The translations under genes were made by a program, and so were the position numbers. 64,000 bases of DNA from Flavobacteriales bacterium (GTDB lineage Bacteria > Bacteroidota > Bacteroidia > Flavobacteriales_F > PHOS-HE28), in contig JADJWA010000001.1 in the NCBI GenBank assembly GCA_016716605.1, positions 2,649,001 through 2,713,000 on the forward strand, given 5' to 3'. Shown here piece after piece: positions 8,350-17,416 of this stretch; position 1 is the stretch's first letter; every line of letters starts with the position of its first letter. The notes beneath the pieces were generated by a model. That model worked only from the letters and a program-made list of their open reading frames with translations, was not told the origin of the DNA and ran no database searches.

Positions 8350-9813
8350 ATGCGCTACGCCGTGACCTGGGTTCCGCGAATACTGCTGGCCCTGCTGCTG
8401 GCAGTGGCAGCGTGGCACCTGGTTCTCCGGCTACGGCTCATCCCGGATGCGCGCGTTGACCTCGGCGGAGCGGAGATCAACGTGATCTATGGCATGCAGA
8501 AGGTCCTCATGGGTCGGCCGCTGTACGAGGACCCTGAACAGCCGCCCTTCGATGTGATCCAGTACACGCCGCTGCATTACGGCCTCCTCGCCGGCTTGGC
8601 GCGCGTATTCTCCGTGGATCATCGCGAGACGCACGGATTATTCATCCTGAGCCGTTCGGTGGCGCTGGCCCTGAATCTGCTCACCTGCCTTTCGGTCTTC
8701 GCGCTCTGCCGCACGGTGGGTTGCCGGACTTGGCCATCCATTGCCGTCTCGGCGCTCGTGTTCACGGTGTTCACGGAGCATTTCTACGGTCGTGGTGATG
8801 CGCTCTATGCCTTGCTCTTCGTCGGCGCGCTCCTGGCCTACGCCCGGTGGCAGCAGCGCGATGGGCGAGGGTCGCTGCTGATGCTCGCCGCCATGCTCGC
8901 GGTGCTCAGCGTGGCTGCCAAGCAGAGCGGCATGCTCGTGATCGGCATCATTGGCCTCGACCTTCTCCTGCAAGGCGCGTGGCGAATCGCAGGCCGGTTC
9001 GCGTTCCAGGTGGCCGTGCCCATGGCGATCGGCGCGATGCTGATCGCCTTGAGCGCATCGGGTCCTTTCTTCCTGAAGAACACCGTGCAGGGATTGGCCA
9101 ACGGGATCTCCCCGGCGATGTACCGCGAGCTCTTCGATCCACCCACCTACAAGTACTATGTGCTGTTCCATGTGGCCATCGTGCTCCTCATCCTCCGGGC
9201 CATCCGCAGAAACGATCGCACCGACCTTTTCCTGGCCACGGCCGCAGGTGCTTCGTTGGCTTTCGGGCTCATCACCGGACTGAAGAGCGGCAGCAATCTC
9301 AATTACCTATTCGAGTCCAATGCGCTGGCGGCCATCGGGGTGGCGCGCTGGATCGGCGGTGCAAGCGGCGTGGCCGGCCCTTTCGCTATGCTGTTCGCAC
9401 TCGGTTTCGGTACGTACCGCACGCGCTTGCTCGATCACCGTTCAGGCACAGCCGATGAACGTAAGGCGCATGCTGCTGCGCTCCTTGCTGACCGTGCCGT
9501 GCATGGCGAGCTGGTCGGCCGCTTGGGGCTGATGCCGCAAGAGCACGTGCTGGTGACCTACCGCGGGCATCTGGAGCTGTTGCTGAATGGCCAGGGCCTG
9601 CTGGCGCAGAAGGATGTCATTGCATGGAGCGTCGGTGAGGTGTTCGATCGCTCAGCCTTCTTCCGGATGATGGATGAAGGCGCGGTGCGCTTCGTGATCA
9701 GTGACGCGCCAATGGATACGCTCCGCTTCCTGGGACGCGAATGGGCTCCGTTGCAACCGGTCCTGGAGGAGGAAGGCCGCCACGTGCTGGCCCTTCCAAG
9801 CCGGGGCCTGTGA
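8350..9813 (+). CDS. Polytopic membrane protein, glycosyltransferase-like (GT-C type architecture)
   Basis: A 487-residue protein with about ten hydrophobic segments (first near residues 9-30). The first periplasmic loop holds acidic residues and YEDPEQPPFDVIQYTPLHYG, typical of GT-C lipid-linked sugar transferases, where an acidic loop residue is catalytic. The C-terminal 120 residues are soluble. I cannot name the sugar or acceptor. I chose the ATG at 8350 because the hydrophobic N-terminus starts there; a TACATTCG box sits at 8336-8343, only 6 bases before it. It is followed 23 bases later by the LTA-synthase-like gene, implying a surface-glycan or envelope operon. Confidence 0.75.
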   Translation: MRYAVTWVPRILLALLLAVAAWHLVLRLRLIPDARVDLGGAEINVIYGMQKVLMGRPLYEDPEQPPFDVIQYTPLHYGLLAGLARVFSVDHRETHGLFILSRSVALALNLLTCLSVFALCRTVGCRTWPSIAVSALVFTVFTEHFYGRGDALYALLFVGALLAYARWQQRDGRGSLLMLAAMLAVLSVAAKQSGMLVIGIIGLDLLLQGAWRIAGRFAFQVAVPMAIGAMLIALSASGPFFLKNTVQGLANGISPAMYRELFDPPTYKYYVLFHVAIVLLILRAIRRNDRTDLFLATAAGASLAFGLITGLKSGSNLNYLFESNALAAIGVARWIGGASGVAGPFAMLFALGFGTYRTRLLDHRSGTADERKAHAAALLADRAVHGELVGRLGLMPQEHVLVTYRGHLELLLNGQGLLAQKDVIAWSVGEVFDRSAFFRMMDEGAVRFVISDAPMDTLRFLGREWAPLQPVLEEEGRHVLALPSRGL

Positions 9814-9836
9814 CCATCTTTGGCGCGCACGCACCG

Positions 9837-11705
9837 ATGAAGCCCCTTCTTGTCATCTTCAGCCGGATCGGTGCGCTCATGGTCATCTACACGTTGCTGC
9901 GGCTGGCCTTCGCGCTGCGCAATGCCGATAGCTTCCCGGAGGTGCCCTTCAGCGCCTACCTCGGCGGCCTTCGGTTCGACCTCAGCGCATTGGCCTGGCT
10001 CAACCTGCCCTGGGTGGTGCTCTGCATGATCAGCGCGGCGGAGCAAGGGCCCTTCGCGCGCGCGAAGCGTATTGCCTTCATGGCCGTGAATGCGGTCGGG
10101 CTCTTCTTCGCGTGCGTTGACATCGAGTACTACCGATTCACCTTGAAACGGAGCACTGCGGACCTGTTCAGCATCATGGCCGGCGGCGGCGATACCCTTC
10201 GGTTGATCCCCGGGTTCGCGAAGGACTTCTGGTACATCGTGCTGATCTTCCTAGCGTGTCTTTGGCTGGCCTGGTGGGCTTATCGGAAGGCGGCCGGCCT
10301 GCTTCGCGAGCGCGATCCGCGTTGGCTGCCCGCTGTGGCGTGGCGGCTCTGCGCAATCGCCTTCTTCGTGCTCGGCTCGCGCGGCGGCGTGCAGCTCATC
10401 CCCATCGGAGTGGTCACGGCTGCGGAGTACGCGCCTCCGCCGTACACGCTCGTGGCGCTCAACACGCCATTCACCTTGCTCACCAGCCTAGGCAAGCCTG
10501 TGCTGCAAGCCCGCACCTACATGCCGCAGCATGAAGCCGATTCGCTATGGCCCGTTGAGCATGTGCCGGATGCGAAGAGGCAAGGCGCACGAGCGCTCGA
10601 CTCCACCATTGTGGCTAAGCCGAACGTGGTGGTGATCGTCCTCGAGAGTTTTTCCGCGGCATTCAGCCAGAGGCTCAACGGCGGCGCGGATTGCATGCCC
10701 TTCCTCGATTCGCTAATGGGGCAGGGGCTGAGCTTCTCGCGCGCGTATGCCAATGGAAGGCGAAGCATCGATGGCATCCCGGCCGTTACCGCGTCCATCC
10801 CCGAATGGATGGACGAGGCCTTCATCACCTCCCCTTACGCCCAGGCGCCATTCACCGCCTTGGGCGGCCTGCTGCGCGCCGAGGGCTATGCCACGAGCTT
10901 CTACCACGGAGGCCGAAACGGCACCATGGGCTTCGATACCTATGCGAGCGCTGCCGGCTACTCGCGCTATTCGGGCATGGATCAATATCCGCGGACCGAT
11001 GACTACGACGGCACTTGGGGAATCTGGGATCGGCCCTACCTGCAGTGGTTCGTGCAGGAGCTGGCAAACGAAGAGCAGCCCTTCCACAGCGTGCTCTTCA
11101 CCCTGAGCTCGCACCATCCTTACAGCCTGCCGCCCGGAGAGGAGAAGCGCTTCGGCGATGCCAGCCACGGCATCGAGCCCACCTTGCGTTACGCTGACGA
11201 TGCCTTGCGGCGGTTCTTCGCTTCGGCCCGCGCCCAGCCCTGGTTCGAGAATACCCTGTTCGTGATCACTGCGGACCATACCGCCGACCTGGATCGCAGC
11301 GGGCAGCATTATTCCGAGGCCACGGATTACTGGGTGCCGCTGGTCTTCTATTGGCCCAAGTCCATCGCGCCGCTTCAATCAGGGCATGTGGTGCAGCACA
11401 TCGATATCATGCCAACCATACTCGACATCGTCGGCTATGGGAAACCGCATTTCAGCCTTGGTGCCAGCGTGTCTGATGGCGAAGGACGCGGCATGGCCGT
11501 GGTGCGTTCCTTGGGCTTCTGGTTCGCATTCCTGGACGAAGGGAATTTCTGCTTCGAGGGTGAGCGGCTCTCGCCGGCATCCGTGCGCGACCCGCTGATC
11601 ATCCGCGAGGATGGGCCTGAGGCGCGCCGGTTGAAGGCGGCCATCCAGCAGTTCACCACGCGCATGGCGTCCAATCGGCTGGTCACATCGCCATCTCTCG
11701 AATGA
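9837..11705 (+). CDS. LTA synthase family phosphoglycerol transferase
   Basis: A 622-residue inner-membrane enzyme. About five N-terminal transmembrane segments (to residue 210) are followed by a periplasmic sulfatase-fold domain (about 260-600). Visible motifs are VVIVLESFS (metal-binding start), NGRRSIDGIPAV (the position of the nucleophile), LSSHHPY, and VITADHT with the metal-binding Asp/His pair. Family members move phosphoglycerol from phosphatidylglycerol to lipid anchors or glucans and release diacylglycerol. The start at 9837 matches the first transmembrane segment. The stop overlaps the start of the next gene, a lipid kinase, by 4 bases (ATGA), which suggests coupling of diacylglycerol release and reuse. 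The acceptor is unknown. Confidence 0.9.
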   Translation: MKPLLVIFSRIGALMVIYTLLRLAFALRNADSFPEVPFSAYLGGLRFDLSALAWLNLPWVVLCMISAAEQGPFARAKRIAFMAVNAVGLFFACVDIEYYRFTLKRSTADLFSIMAGGGDTLRLIPGFAKDFWYIVLIFLACLWLAWWAYRKAAGLLRERDPRWLPAVAWRLCAIAFFVLGSRGGVQLIPIGVVTAAEYAPPPYTLVALNTPFTLLTSLGKPVLQARTYMPQHEADSLWPVEHVPDAKRQGARALDSTIVAKPNVVVIVLESFSAAFSQRLNGGADCMPFLDSLMGQGLSFSRAYANGRRSIDGIPAVTASIPEWMDEAFITSPYAQAPFTALGGLLRAEGYATSFYHGGRNGTMGFDTYASAAGYSRYSGMDQYPRTDDYDGTWGIWDRPYLQWFVQELANEEQPFHSVLFTLSSHHPYSLPPGEEKRFGDASHGIEPTLRYADDALRRFFASARAQPWFENTLFVITADHTADLDRSGQHYSEATDYWVPLVFYWPKSIAPLQSGHVVQHIDIMPTILDIVGYGKPHFSLGASVSDGEGRGMAVVRSLGFWFAFLDEGNFCFEGERLSPASVRDPLIIREDGPEARRLKAAIQQFTTRMASNRLVTSPSLE

Positions 11706-12565
11706 AGGCGGCCATCATCTTCAATCCGAAGTCAGGCAAGCGGAAAGCGCGCGCGATCATCGAGATTGCCGCGCGGATCGGGCGCGAGACCGGTGCGGCG
11801 CTCGAACTGTTCGAGGTGCAAGGCCCCGGACACGGCACCGAACTGGCGCGGCGCGCGCTGGAAATGGGCGCGGATCGCGTGATCAGCGTGGGCGGCGATG
11901 GCACCAACAACGCCATTGGGCAAGCGCTGGTGGGCACCGACGCGCCGCTGGGCATCGTGGCCATGGGCAGCGGCAACGGTTATGCCCGCAGCATCGGCCT
12001 GCCCCTTGAACCGGAGGCAGCGCTCCGGCACGCGGTCATGGCTGCGCCGAAGCGCATGGACGTGTGCTACCTCAACGACCGGCTCTTCTTAGGCAATGCC
12101 GGCATCGGTTTCGATGCCCGGGTGGCCTATCGATTCGATCGCAGCGCAAGTCGCGGCATGTTCGGCTATGCGCGGATCGTGGCGCAGGAGATCCTCGGCG
12201 CCAAGCCCATGCGCGTGGCGATCAAGGTGCACGGCGCAAGCTCCGAGCATCAGGTGCTCATGCTGGTATTCTGTAATACCCGCGAGTTCGGGAACGGCGC
12301 CGACATCAGCCCTGGCAGCCGGCCCGATGACGGTCTGGCCGAGTTGCGGATCGTGCGCAAGCCGCCATTGCCGCAGTTGCTCAAGGCGCTCTTCGATGTG
12401 TACATGCACCGCGCTGACCGCAACCCGAACCTGCTCGGCCTGACCTGCACCGAAGCGGACGTGCGGCAAGAGGGCCTATGGGCGCATCTCGACGGGGAGC
12501 CCGTGGAATTGGGCCATGAGCTGCATTTCAGGCTTGCGGCGAATCGGCTCTGGGTGGTGGCCTGA
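11702..12565 (+). CDS. Diacylglycerol kinase catalytic-domain lipid kinase (YegS/DgkB-like)
   Basis: A 287-residue cytoplasmic or membrane-associated kinase with the nucleotide-binding GGDGT motif at residues 64-68 (ISVGGDGTNN), the GSGNGYAR motif near 96 and FGNGADISPGSRPDDG near 200, which defines the DAGK/sphingosine kinase fold. It would phosphorylate diacylglycerol or a related lipid with ATP. Translational overlap with the LTA-synthase-like gene argues that it converts diacylglycerol released by that enzyme back into phosphatidate for phospholipid synthesis, as DgkB does in Gram-positive bacteria; this pairing is inference from order. In a lineage with a serine-palmitoyltransferase-like enzyme, sphingoid-base kinase activity is an alternative. 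Confidence 0.9.
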   Translation: MKAAIIFNPKSGKRKARAIIEIAARIGRETGAALELFEVQGPGHGTELARRALEMGADRVISVGGDGTNNAIGQALVGTDAPLGIVAMGSGNGYARSIGLPLEPEAALRHAVMAAPKRMDVCYLNDRLFLGNAGIGFDARVAYRFDRSASRGMFGYARIVAQEILGAKPMRVAIKVHGASSEHQVLMLVFCNTREFGNGADISPGSRPDDGLAELRIVRKPPLPQLLKALFDVYMHRADRNPNLLGLTCTEADVRQEGLWAHLDGEPVELGHELHFRLAANRLWVVA

Positions 12566-12669
12566 TGCCCTTAAGCAACGCTTGGCCTTCAAAGGCTGTC
12601 AATATTGCGACCCTACCCATTGTCACGCGCACGCCGCTCCTCCCTTCATTTACAACCCAAACCAGCACC

Positions 12670-14637
12670 ATGAACCTGATTCGGCTCTCCATCATCACCG
12701 CTGCCCTTGTGCCCCAACTGGTGCGCGCGCAGGCCAACTGTGGGACGGCAACAACAATCGGTCTGGGCACGCATGTGTCCCCGGCCCTCGCCGGTACGCC
12801 CGCAGCCACGCAATGCATTGGCGGGCAGTCGGGCAGCGCCGCGCACTGGTACCAGTTCACGGCTCCTTCAGCCATGTCCATCACCGTGAGCAGCTACGTG
12901 GAAGGGAACCCCACTGTGGATACCCGGCTGAATGTGTTCGTTGGCAGCTGCGGTTCGCTCGTGTGCATCGGCGGCGATGATGACACCGGCCCCGGCTACA
13001 CCTCGATCTACTCCTTCAATGCCACGGCCGGCACCAGCTACATGTTCGTTTGGGATAGCTATTGGACCGCGAACGGATTCACGTTCACGGTGCTGGAGAC
13101 GGTGATTCCGCCGCCTCCCGGGAACATGGTGCTCTTCACCAGCGTCACTGTGCCTGGGGTCGGAGGCGTGCAGGGCGGAGTCGATATGAACGATGATGGC
13201 CAGGATGATCTGGTGATGCCCGGATCAGCGAGCTTCAACGTGGCTTATCAAGGCGTTGGCGGGGCGTACAACGTGGTGAACTTCCCCACCACCAACGCGG
13301 ACAACACGGCCTCCTGGAGCTTCGCCGTGGGTGATTGGGACAGCAACGGCTTCCGCGACCTGCTCTACGGCGGTGGCAGCGGTGCCACCTTCATGACAGC
13401 CAATGCCAACGGCACCGCCTATACGGAGTTCAGCCCGCCCCAGTACATCTTCTGCCAGCGCACCAATTTCGTGGACCTGAACAACGATGGGCACCTTGAT
13501 GCCTTCGTTTGCCACGATGTGGATGCCAACGTGTCCTTCCTGAACAATGGAGCGGGATCGCTGACCCACACGCAGGGCCCCTACGGCACCACTTGCGGCA
13601 ATTACGGAAGCATCTTCACCGATATCAACAACGACTGCAGCGTGGACCTCTTCGTGGCCAAGTGCGGCTGCGACCCGCAGGACCTGCTCATGCTGAACAA
13701 CGGCATCGGCGGTTTCACCAACATGGCCCCTGGCTTGGGCTTGGCCGATGGCCACCAGAGCTGGAGCAGCGCTTGGGGCGACTATGACAACGACGGCGAC
13801 ATGGACGTGCTGATCGGCGCGAGCAGCGGCGTGGTGCATAAGCTGATGCGCAACAACGGCGACGGGACCTTTGAGGCCGCCACCGCGGGCAGCGGCATGG
13901 ACGCGTTCACGGGCCAGAGCATCGAGTGGACCGCCCACGACTTCAACAACGACGGCTGGATCGACATCATGGGCGGCGGCGCCATCCATTACAACAACGG
14001 CGATTGGACCTTCAGCCACGACGTGACCGCGCCCGGCAATCATTGCATCGGCGATTTCAACAACGATGGCTTCCTCGACATCGGCCGTAGCAGCGGCTAC
14101 CACCGCAATGAGGGCAACGACAACAACTGGATCCGGATCAACCCGAAGGGCACCATCAGCAATCGGGACGGCATCGGGGCGCGCGTCACCATCACCAGTT
14201 CGCTTGGCACCCAGATACGGGATATCCGGGCGGGCGATGGCTTCCGGTACATGAGCTTCATCGGCGCGCACTTCGGCTTGGGCCAGGATGAAGAGGTGCT
14301 GGAGGTCAGGATCCGCTGGTCGGACTGCGAGGAAGAGGTCATCGAGGCGCCTGCGATCAACACAGTGCATGAAGTGGTCCAGGGCACCTTCACCTCGGCT
14401 GAAGAAGCCGCCGTCGTACCATTCGGGCTCTACCCGAATCCGGCACAGGACCGCATCAGCCTCACAGGCGTTGCGCCCAATGCTCAGATTGAAGTGCTCG
14501 ATGCCACCGGCAAGCTGGTGCTGAACAGGCGCTTGCAGTCGGGTACCCTGATGATCGGTGACCTTGAAGCGGGCGCCTATGTGGCCCGGATCATCGAACA
14601 GGGCCGGTTGCGCACGGCGCGCTTCGTCCTGCAATAG
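12670..14637 (+). CDS. Secreted FG-GAP/VCBS repeat protein with UnbV-like domain and T9SS sorting domain
   Basis: A 655-residue protein with a signal peptide (about 1-21). A PPC-like beta domain (22-150) is followed by at least six FG-GAP/VCBS repeats with Ca-loop motifs such as DMNDDGQDD, DLNNDGHLD, DYDNDGDMD and DFNNDGWID, forming a beta-propeller. Residues about 480-575 match ASPIC/UnbV (NRDGIGARVTI...HFGLGQDEEV). The last 75 residues are a type A T9SS signal (FGLYPNPAQDRISL...GAYVARII). It is likely displayed on or released from the surface as a Ca-dependent binding protein. The ATG at 12670 opens the signal peptide. A strong terminator follows. Confidence 0.92.
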   Translation: MNLIRLSIITAALVPQLVRAQANCGTATTIGLGTHVSPALAGTPAATQCIGGQSGSAAHWYQFTAPSAMSITVSSYVEGNPTVDTRLNVFVGSCGSLVCIGGDDDTGPGYTSIYSFNATAGTSYMFVWDSYWTANGFTFTVLETVIPPPPGNMVLFTSVTVPGVGGVQGGVDMNDDGQDDLVMPGSASFNVAYQGVGGAYNVVNFPTTNADNTASWSFAVGDWDSNGFRDLLYGGGSGATFMTANANGTAYTEFSPPQYIFCQRTNFVDLNNDGHLDAFVCHDVDANVSFLNNGAGSLTHTQGPYGTTCGNYGSIFTDINNDCSVDLFVAKCGCDPQDLLMLNNGIGGFTNMAPGLGLADGHQSWSSAWGDYDNDGDMDVLIGASSGVVHKLMRNNGDGTFEAATAGSGMDAFTGQSIEWTAHDFNNDGWIDIMGGGAIHYNNGDWTFSHDVTAPGNHCIGDFNNDGFLDIGRSSGYHRNEGNDNNWIRINPKGTISNRDGIGARVTITSSLGTQIRDIRAGDGFRYMSFIGAHFGLGQDEEVLEVRIRWSDCEEEVIEAPAINTVHEVVQGTFTSAEEAAVVPFGLYPNPAQDRISLTGVAPNAQIEVLDATGKLVLNRRLQSGTLMIGDLEAGAYVARIIEQGRLRTARFVLQ

Positions 14638-14664
14638 CGCAGGGCAGACAGGTTTCTTGTTCTG

Positions 14665-14697
14665 CAAGTCAGGGAGGCGAAATGCCTCCCTGACTTG
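14665..14697 (+). terminator. Intrinsic-type terminator hairpin
   Basis: A perfect 14-bp stem (CAAGTCAGGGAGGC) with a GAAAT loop begins 27 bases after the stop of the FG-GAP gene. No clear U-run follows (TTCATAA), but the length and GC content make a stable hairpin. The rest of the gap up to 14823 shows nothing I can name. Confidence 0.75.
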
Positions 14698-14823
14698 TTC
14701 ATAACCTGAGCAGCTGTGATTGACCGCGCTGGAACCCTTGCGGGCATTGGCTTCCTTGTGCACCGCCCAATCCGATCAACACGGCATCGTTGGTGATCCG
14801 TTAGCGCCTCTCCGTTGCTGCGC

Positions 14824-15528
14824 ATGGCCCCATCGGATCTTGGCGGCATGACAGCGGCGGTGTTCGAGGCGCGCTATAACCGGATCCTGCGTTCGCGCGA
14901 GCAGGGCTATGAGGAACTCTCCGATTTCCTCGGTCGCCGATATGACTTGGGGCCGCTGGTGCGCCTGGGGCTGTTGCGGCGGCGGGAGGTGAACAGCGAG
15001 TTCCAGCGCTACCACGGCTATGTGCCCACACCGGCCGGTGATGAGTTCCTGCTCTACATCGCCGAGAAGGAGCTGATCCTGGTGAAGCCGGGGCTAACGG
15101 GCGCTCTTTTCACTGCCTTGAAGAAGGATCCGGCGCCCAAGTCGGTATTCAAGCCCACCTATGCCGAGCCCACCAAGCCGCAGTTCGATCAATGGCGCGC
15201 ACAGCGCGATCACGCTGGTCGCGACCCCTGGCGGGCACAGCGTGCCGAGCATTGGAATGAAGCTTTGCTACATGGCTTCATGGATTTCAAGGCCTTCAGC
15301 GCGCGCACGAGCATAGGGGAGGGCGTGCTGCTCCGGCTCGAGTTGGCCAAGCCGCGCAATGAACGGCCGCATGAGCATGCGCTTGCCATAGAGCTGACCA
15401 AGGAGGGCCAGCGCTACCTCGAAGCGCGCAACCCGTGGGAGCTGCTATTGGTGAAGCCCGGCATGGAGCTCCCGTTGCTGCAGCGATGTGACCCCGAGCG
15501 CGCCGCCTACTGGTGCGAGCTGCCCTAG
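14824..15528 (+). CDS. Hypothetical cytoplasmic protein
   Basis: A 234-residue soluble protein without signal peptide or transmembrane helices. Basic and charged residues are abundant; the first 55 residues (ARYNRILRSREQGYEELSDFLGRRYDL) look like helical DNA-binding or oligomerisation sequence, and LTKEGQRYLEARNPWELLLVKPG near the end echoes VLTPAGDEFLLYIAEKELILVKPG near residue 70. Two copies of a TxxGxxxLxxxxxxxLILVKPG unit suggest an internal duplication. Starts at 14824 or 14848 are both possible. I do not recognise the family. Confidence 0.6.
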   Translation: MAPSDLGGMTAAVFEARYNRILRSREQGYEELSDFLGRRYDLGPLVRLGLLRRREVNSEFQRYHGYVPTPAGDEFLLYIAEKELILVKPGLTGALFTALKKDPAPKSVFKPTYAEPTKPQFDQWRAQRDHAGRDPWRAQRAEHWNEALLHGFMDFKAFSARTSIGEGVLLRLELAKPRNERPHEHALAIELTKEGQRYLEARNPWELLLVKPGMELPLLQRCDPERAAYWCELP

Positions 15529-15535
15529 CCGATCC

Positions 15536-16156
15536 TTACTGCTTCTTCAGCTTCCCGCTCTTCCAGGCCTGGATGAACTGCGCCCAGGCAATAGGATTGA
15601 ACAGGTTGATGGCAGGTGTGCCGCCGCTGTAATAGAGCCGCGTCTGATCCAGCGCCATCTGGTAGTTGAAGCTCTGCGCCCCGTCGGGCCCGAGGTTCTC
15701 CATGCGCTGCATCATCTCGGCCGGTGATAGGTTGCGCATGGTGAGCTGGTAGTCGTCGGCCGGGAGGTTCAGATTCAGGAAGGCATCGGCGAATTGCTCC
15801 TTCGACGGCCAGGGTACCACCACTTGTTCCTTCAGCCAAACCGTATCACGGCTCATCACGTGGATCATCGAATACCGATTCTCCGGAAGGCCCAACGGAA
15901 TCATGTAGCTCGAGCGCATGAAGCCCAGCGCGCTGAACAGCACCGTATCGCCCTCCTGCGCCACGAAGCTGAAATAGCCATACACATCACTCATGGTACC
16001 GTGGTAGGTGTCCTTGACTAGAATATTCGTGAAGGGCACCGGTTGGAGGCTGTCCGTGACCACCACGCCGCTGAACTGCACCAGCTTGGGTTTCTCCGCT
16101 TGGCCATGGCCATTCAGGGCACAAATCAGCAATAGGAGGAGAGGCAGGAATCGCAT
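15536..16156 (-). CDS. Secreted carboxypeptidase-regulatory-like beta-domain protein
   Basis: A 206-residue protein with signal peptide MRFLPLLLLLICALNGHG. Residues 25-105 form a CarboxypepD_reg-like domain (FSGVVVTDSLQPVPFTNILVKDT...YGYFSFVAQEGDTVLFSALGF), the prealbumin-like fold found at the start of TonB-dependent receptors and alone in periplasmic Bacteroidota proteins. The C-terminal half (TVWLKEQVVVPWPSKEQFADAFL) matches the typical tail of this DUF family. It probably sits in the periplasm or outer membrane. The start at 16156 agrees with the signal peptide and with a box 6 bases upstream. The ligand is unknown. Confidence 0.85.
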   Translation of the reverse strand: MRFLPLLLLLICALNGHGQAEKPKLVQFSGVVVTDSLQPVPFTNILVKDTYHGTMSDVYGYFSFVAQEGDTVLFSALGFMRSSYMIPLGLPENRYSMIHVMSRDTVWLKEQVVVPWPSKEQFADAFLNLNLPADDYQLTMRNLSPAEMMQRMENLGPDGAQSFNYQMALDQTRLYYSGGTPAINLFNPIAWAQFIQAWKSGKLKKQ

Positions 16157-16162
16157 GGGCGC

Positions 16163-16170
16163 CAAAGGTA
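16163..16170 (-). promoter_or_regulatory. TACCTTTG box, candidate -7 element
   Basis: An exact TAnnTTTG match on the minus strand, ending 6 bases before the ATG of the carboxypeptidase-regulatory-like gene. No TTG is seen at the ideal upstream spacing. If used, the transcript would be nearly leaderless. Confidence 0.45.
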
Positions 16171-16245
16171 GGCGGGAGGGCAGGGGGGAATACTGATCCC
16201 ACGCATGTTCTCCGCTCGGTAGCTTAGCCCGCACAACCGGCCTCC

Positions 16246-17301
16246 ATGCGTTCGACCCTACTCCTGGTTTCCCTGCTGCCAGCACCAGCCTTTGCCCAGA
16301 TCATCATCGGCTTGCCCGATATGCCCAGCGCTGGCGATACGGTGCGCTATGTGACCTCGTCAGCAGCCGGGTTCGACCCCGCCGAGACCGAGGCCGGCTT
16401 CATATGGGACTTCAGCATGCTCGAAATCGGGCCTGAGGGTGCGGACACCTGCGTGACCGTTGCCAGCACCCCCTTCGCCTACCAGTTCTTCTTCAATAAC
16501 CCGGTGCTGTACCCGCAGCATCGCGCGGATTATGCAGTGCGCGGCCAGAGCTTCGATTTCCAGGTGCTGACAGTGAGCGATGTACGCGACTATTTCAAGA
16601 AGGACACAGCCGGCTTCCGCAACGTGGGCTTCGGCGCAAACGTGAACGGAGTTCCTACCAGCACACGACGCATACCTGTGGATTGGGTCCATCGGTTCCC
16701 CTTGGAGTACGGTGACATGGACACCAGTTTCAGTGAGTTCGAACTCACCGTTCCCACACTGTTCAGCTTCACCCAGCGGCAATGGCGCTACAACGAGGCG
16801 GATGGATGGGGCACCCTGTACCTGCCCGCTGACACCTTCGAAGTGCTGCGCGTGAAGAGCACCTTGCAGCGCACGGACAGTGCCTATGTGGAGCAATTCG
16901 GACAAGGCTTCACCTTCCCGGAGCCGGAGACCATCGAGTACAAGTGGATCGCGCTGGGCATGGACCTGCCCGTGCTGCAGATCACCGCAGTGGCTGGGCA
17001 GGTCGCAACCGCACGCTTCCACTATTCGCCGACCGATATCGTCAATGGCATCACGGATCGCAGCCGCGCGGAGCTGCTCGTGTTCCCGAATCCGGCCAAG
17101 GGATCCGTGCAGGTAATGGTCCCCGAAGGCACATGGCAGCGGATTGAATTGCGCGATATGGGCGGGCGTTTGGTGCGTGCTCAGGGCGCTTTGGGCCCGG
17201 GCGCGGCAGAGTTGGTTCTGCGCGGGCTGGATTCTGGGGCGTATTCGGTGGCCTTATGCGGTCCATCCGGCCGGAGCACCGCACGGCTGCTGATCCACTG
17301 A
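16246..17301 (+). CDS. Secreted protein with T9SS sorting domain, unknown main domain
   Basis: A 351-residue protein with a signal peptide (MRSTLLLVSLLPAPAFAQ). The central domain, beginning GLPDMPSAGDTVRYVTSS..., is beta-rich and resembles the many Bacteroidota secreted proteins of unknown function that start with LPxxGDT(V/I). The last 75 residues (ELLVFPNPAKGSVQVMV...LDSGAYSVALCGPSGRSTARLLIH) are a type A T9SS domain, so it crosses the outer membrane. A TAGCTTAG box at 16220-16227 lies 18 bases upstream. No catalytic residues can be pointed out. Confidence 0.85.
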   Translation: MRSTLLLVSLLPAPAFAQIIIGLPDMPSAGDTVRYVTSSAAGFDPAETEAGFIWDFSMLEIGPEGADTCVTVASTPFAYQFFFNNPVLYPQHRADYAVRGQSFDFQVLTVSDVRDYFKKDTAGFRNVGFGANVNGVPTSTRRIPVDWVHRFPLEYGDMDTSFSEFELTVPTLFSFTQRQWRYNEADGWGTLYLPADTFEVLRVKSTLQRTDSAYVEQFGQGFTFPEPETIEYKWIALGMDLPVLQITAVAGQVATARFHYSPTDIVNGITDRSRAELLVFPNPAKGSVQVMVPEGTWQRIELRDMGGRLVRAQGALGPGAAELVLRGLDSGAYSVALCGPSGRSTARLLIH

Positions 17302-17416
17302 TCCGCTCTGCGGTTCCAATTGTCCGGCGGGATTGCCGTTGGTCATTGGCCAGCCCGGACTGCGGCCAAGCTGCCATCATGCGCAGGTACATTCGCCGCG
17401 CAAACGAGCAATAACC

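Noticed and set aside
13225..14763. Minus-strand open frame of 512 codons opposite the FG-GAP protein
   Set aside because: Translation is Val/Ala/His-rich and lacks any domain; the FG-GAP frame on the plus strand has signal peptide, repeats and sorting domain.
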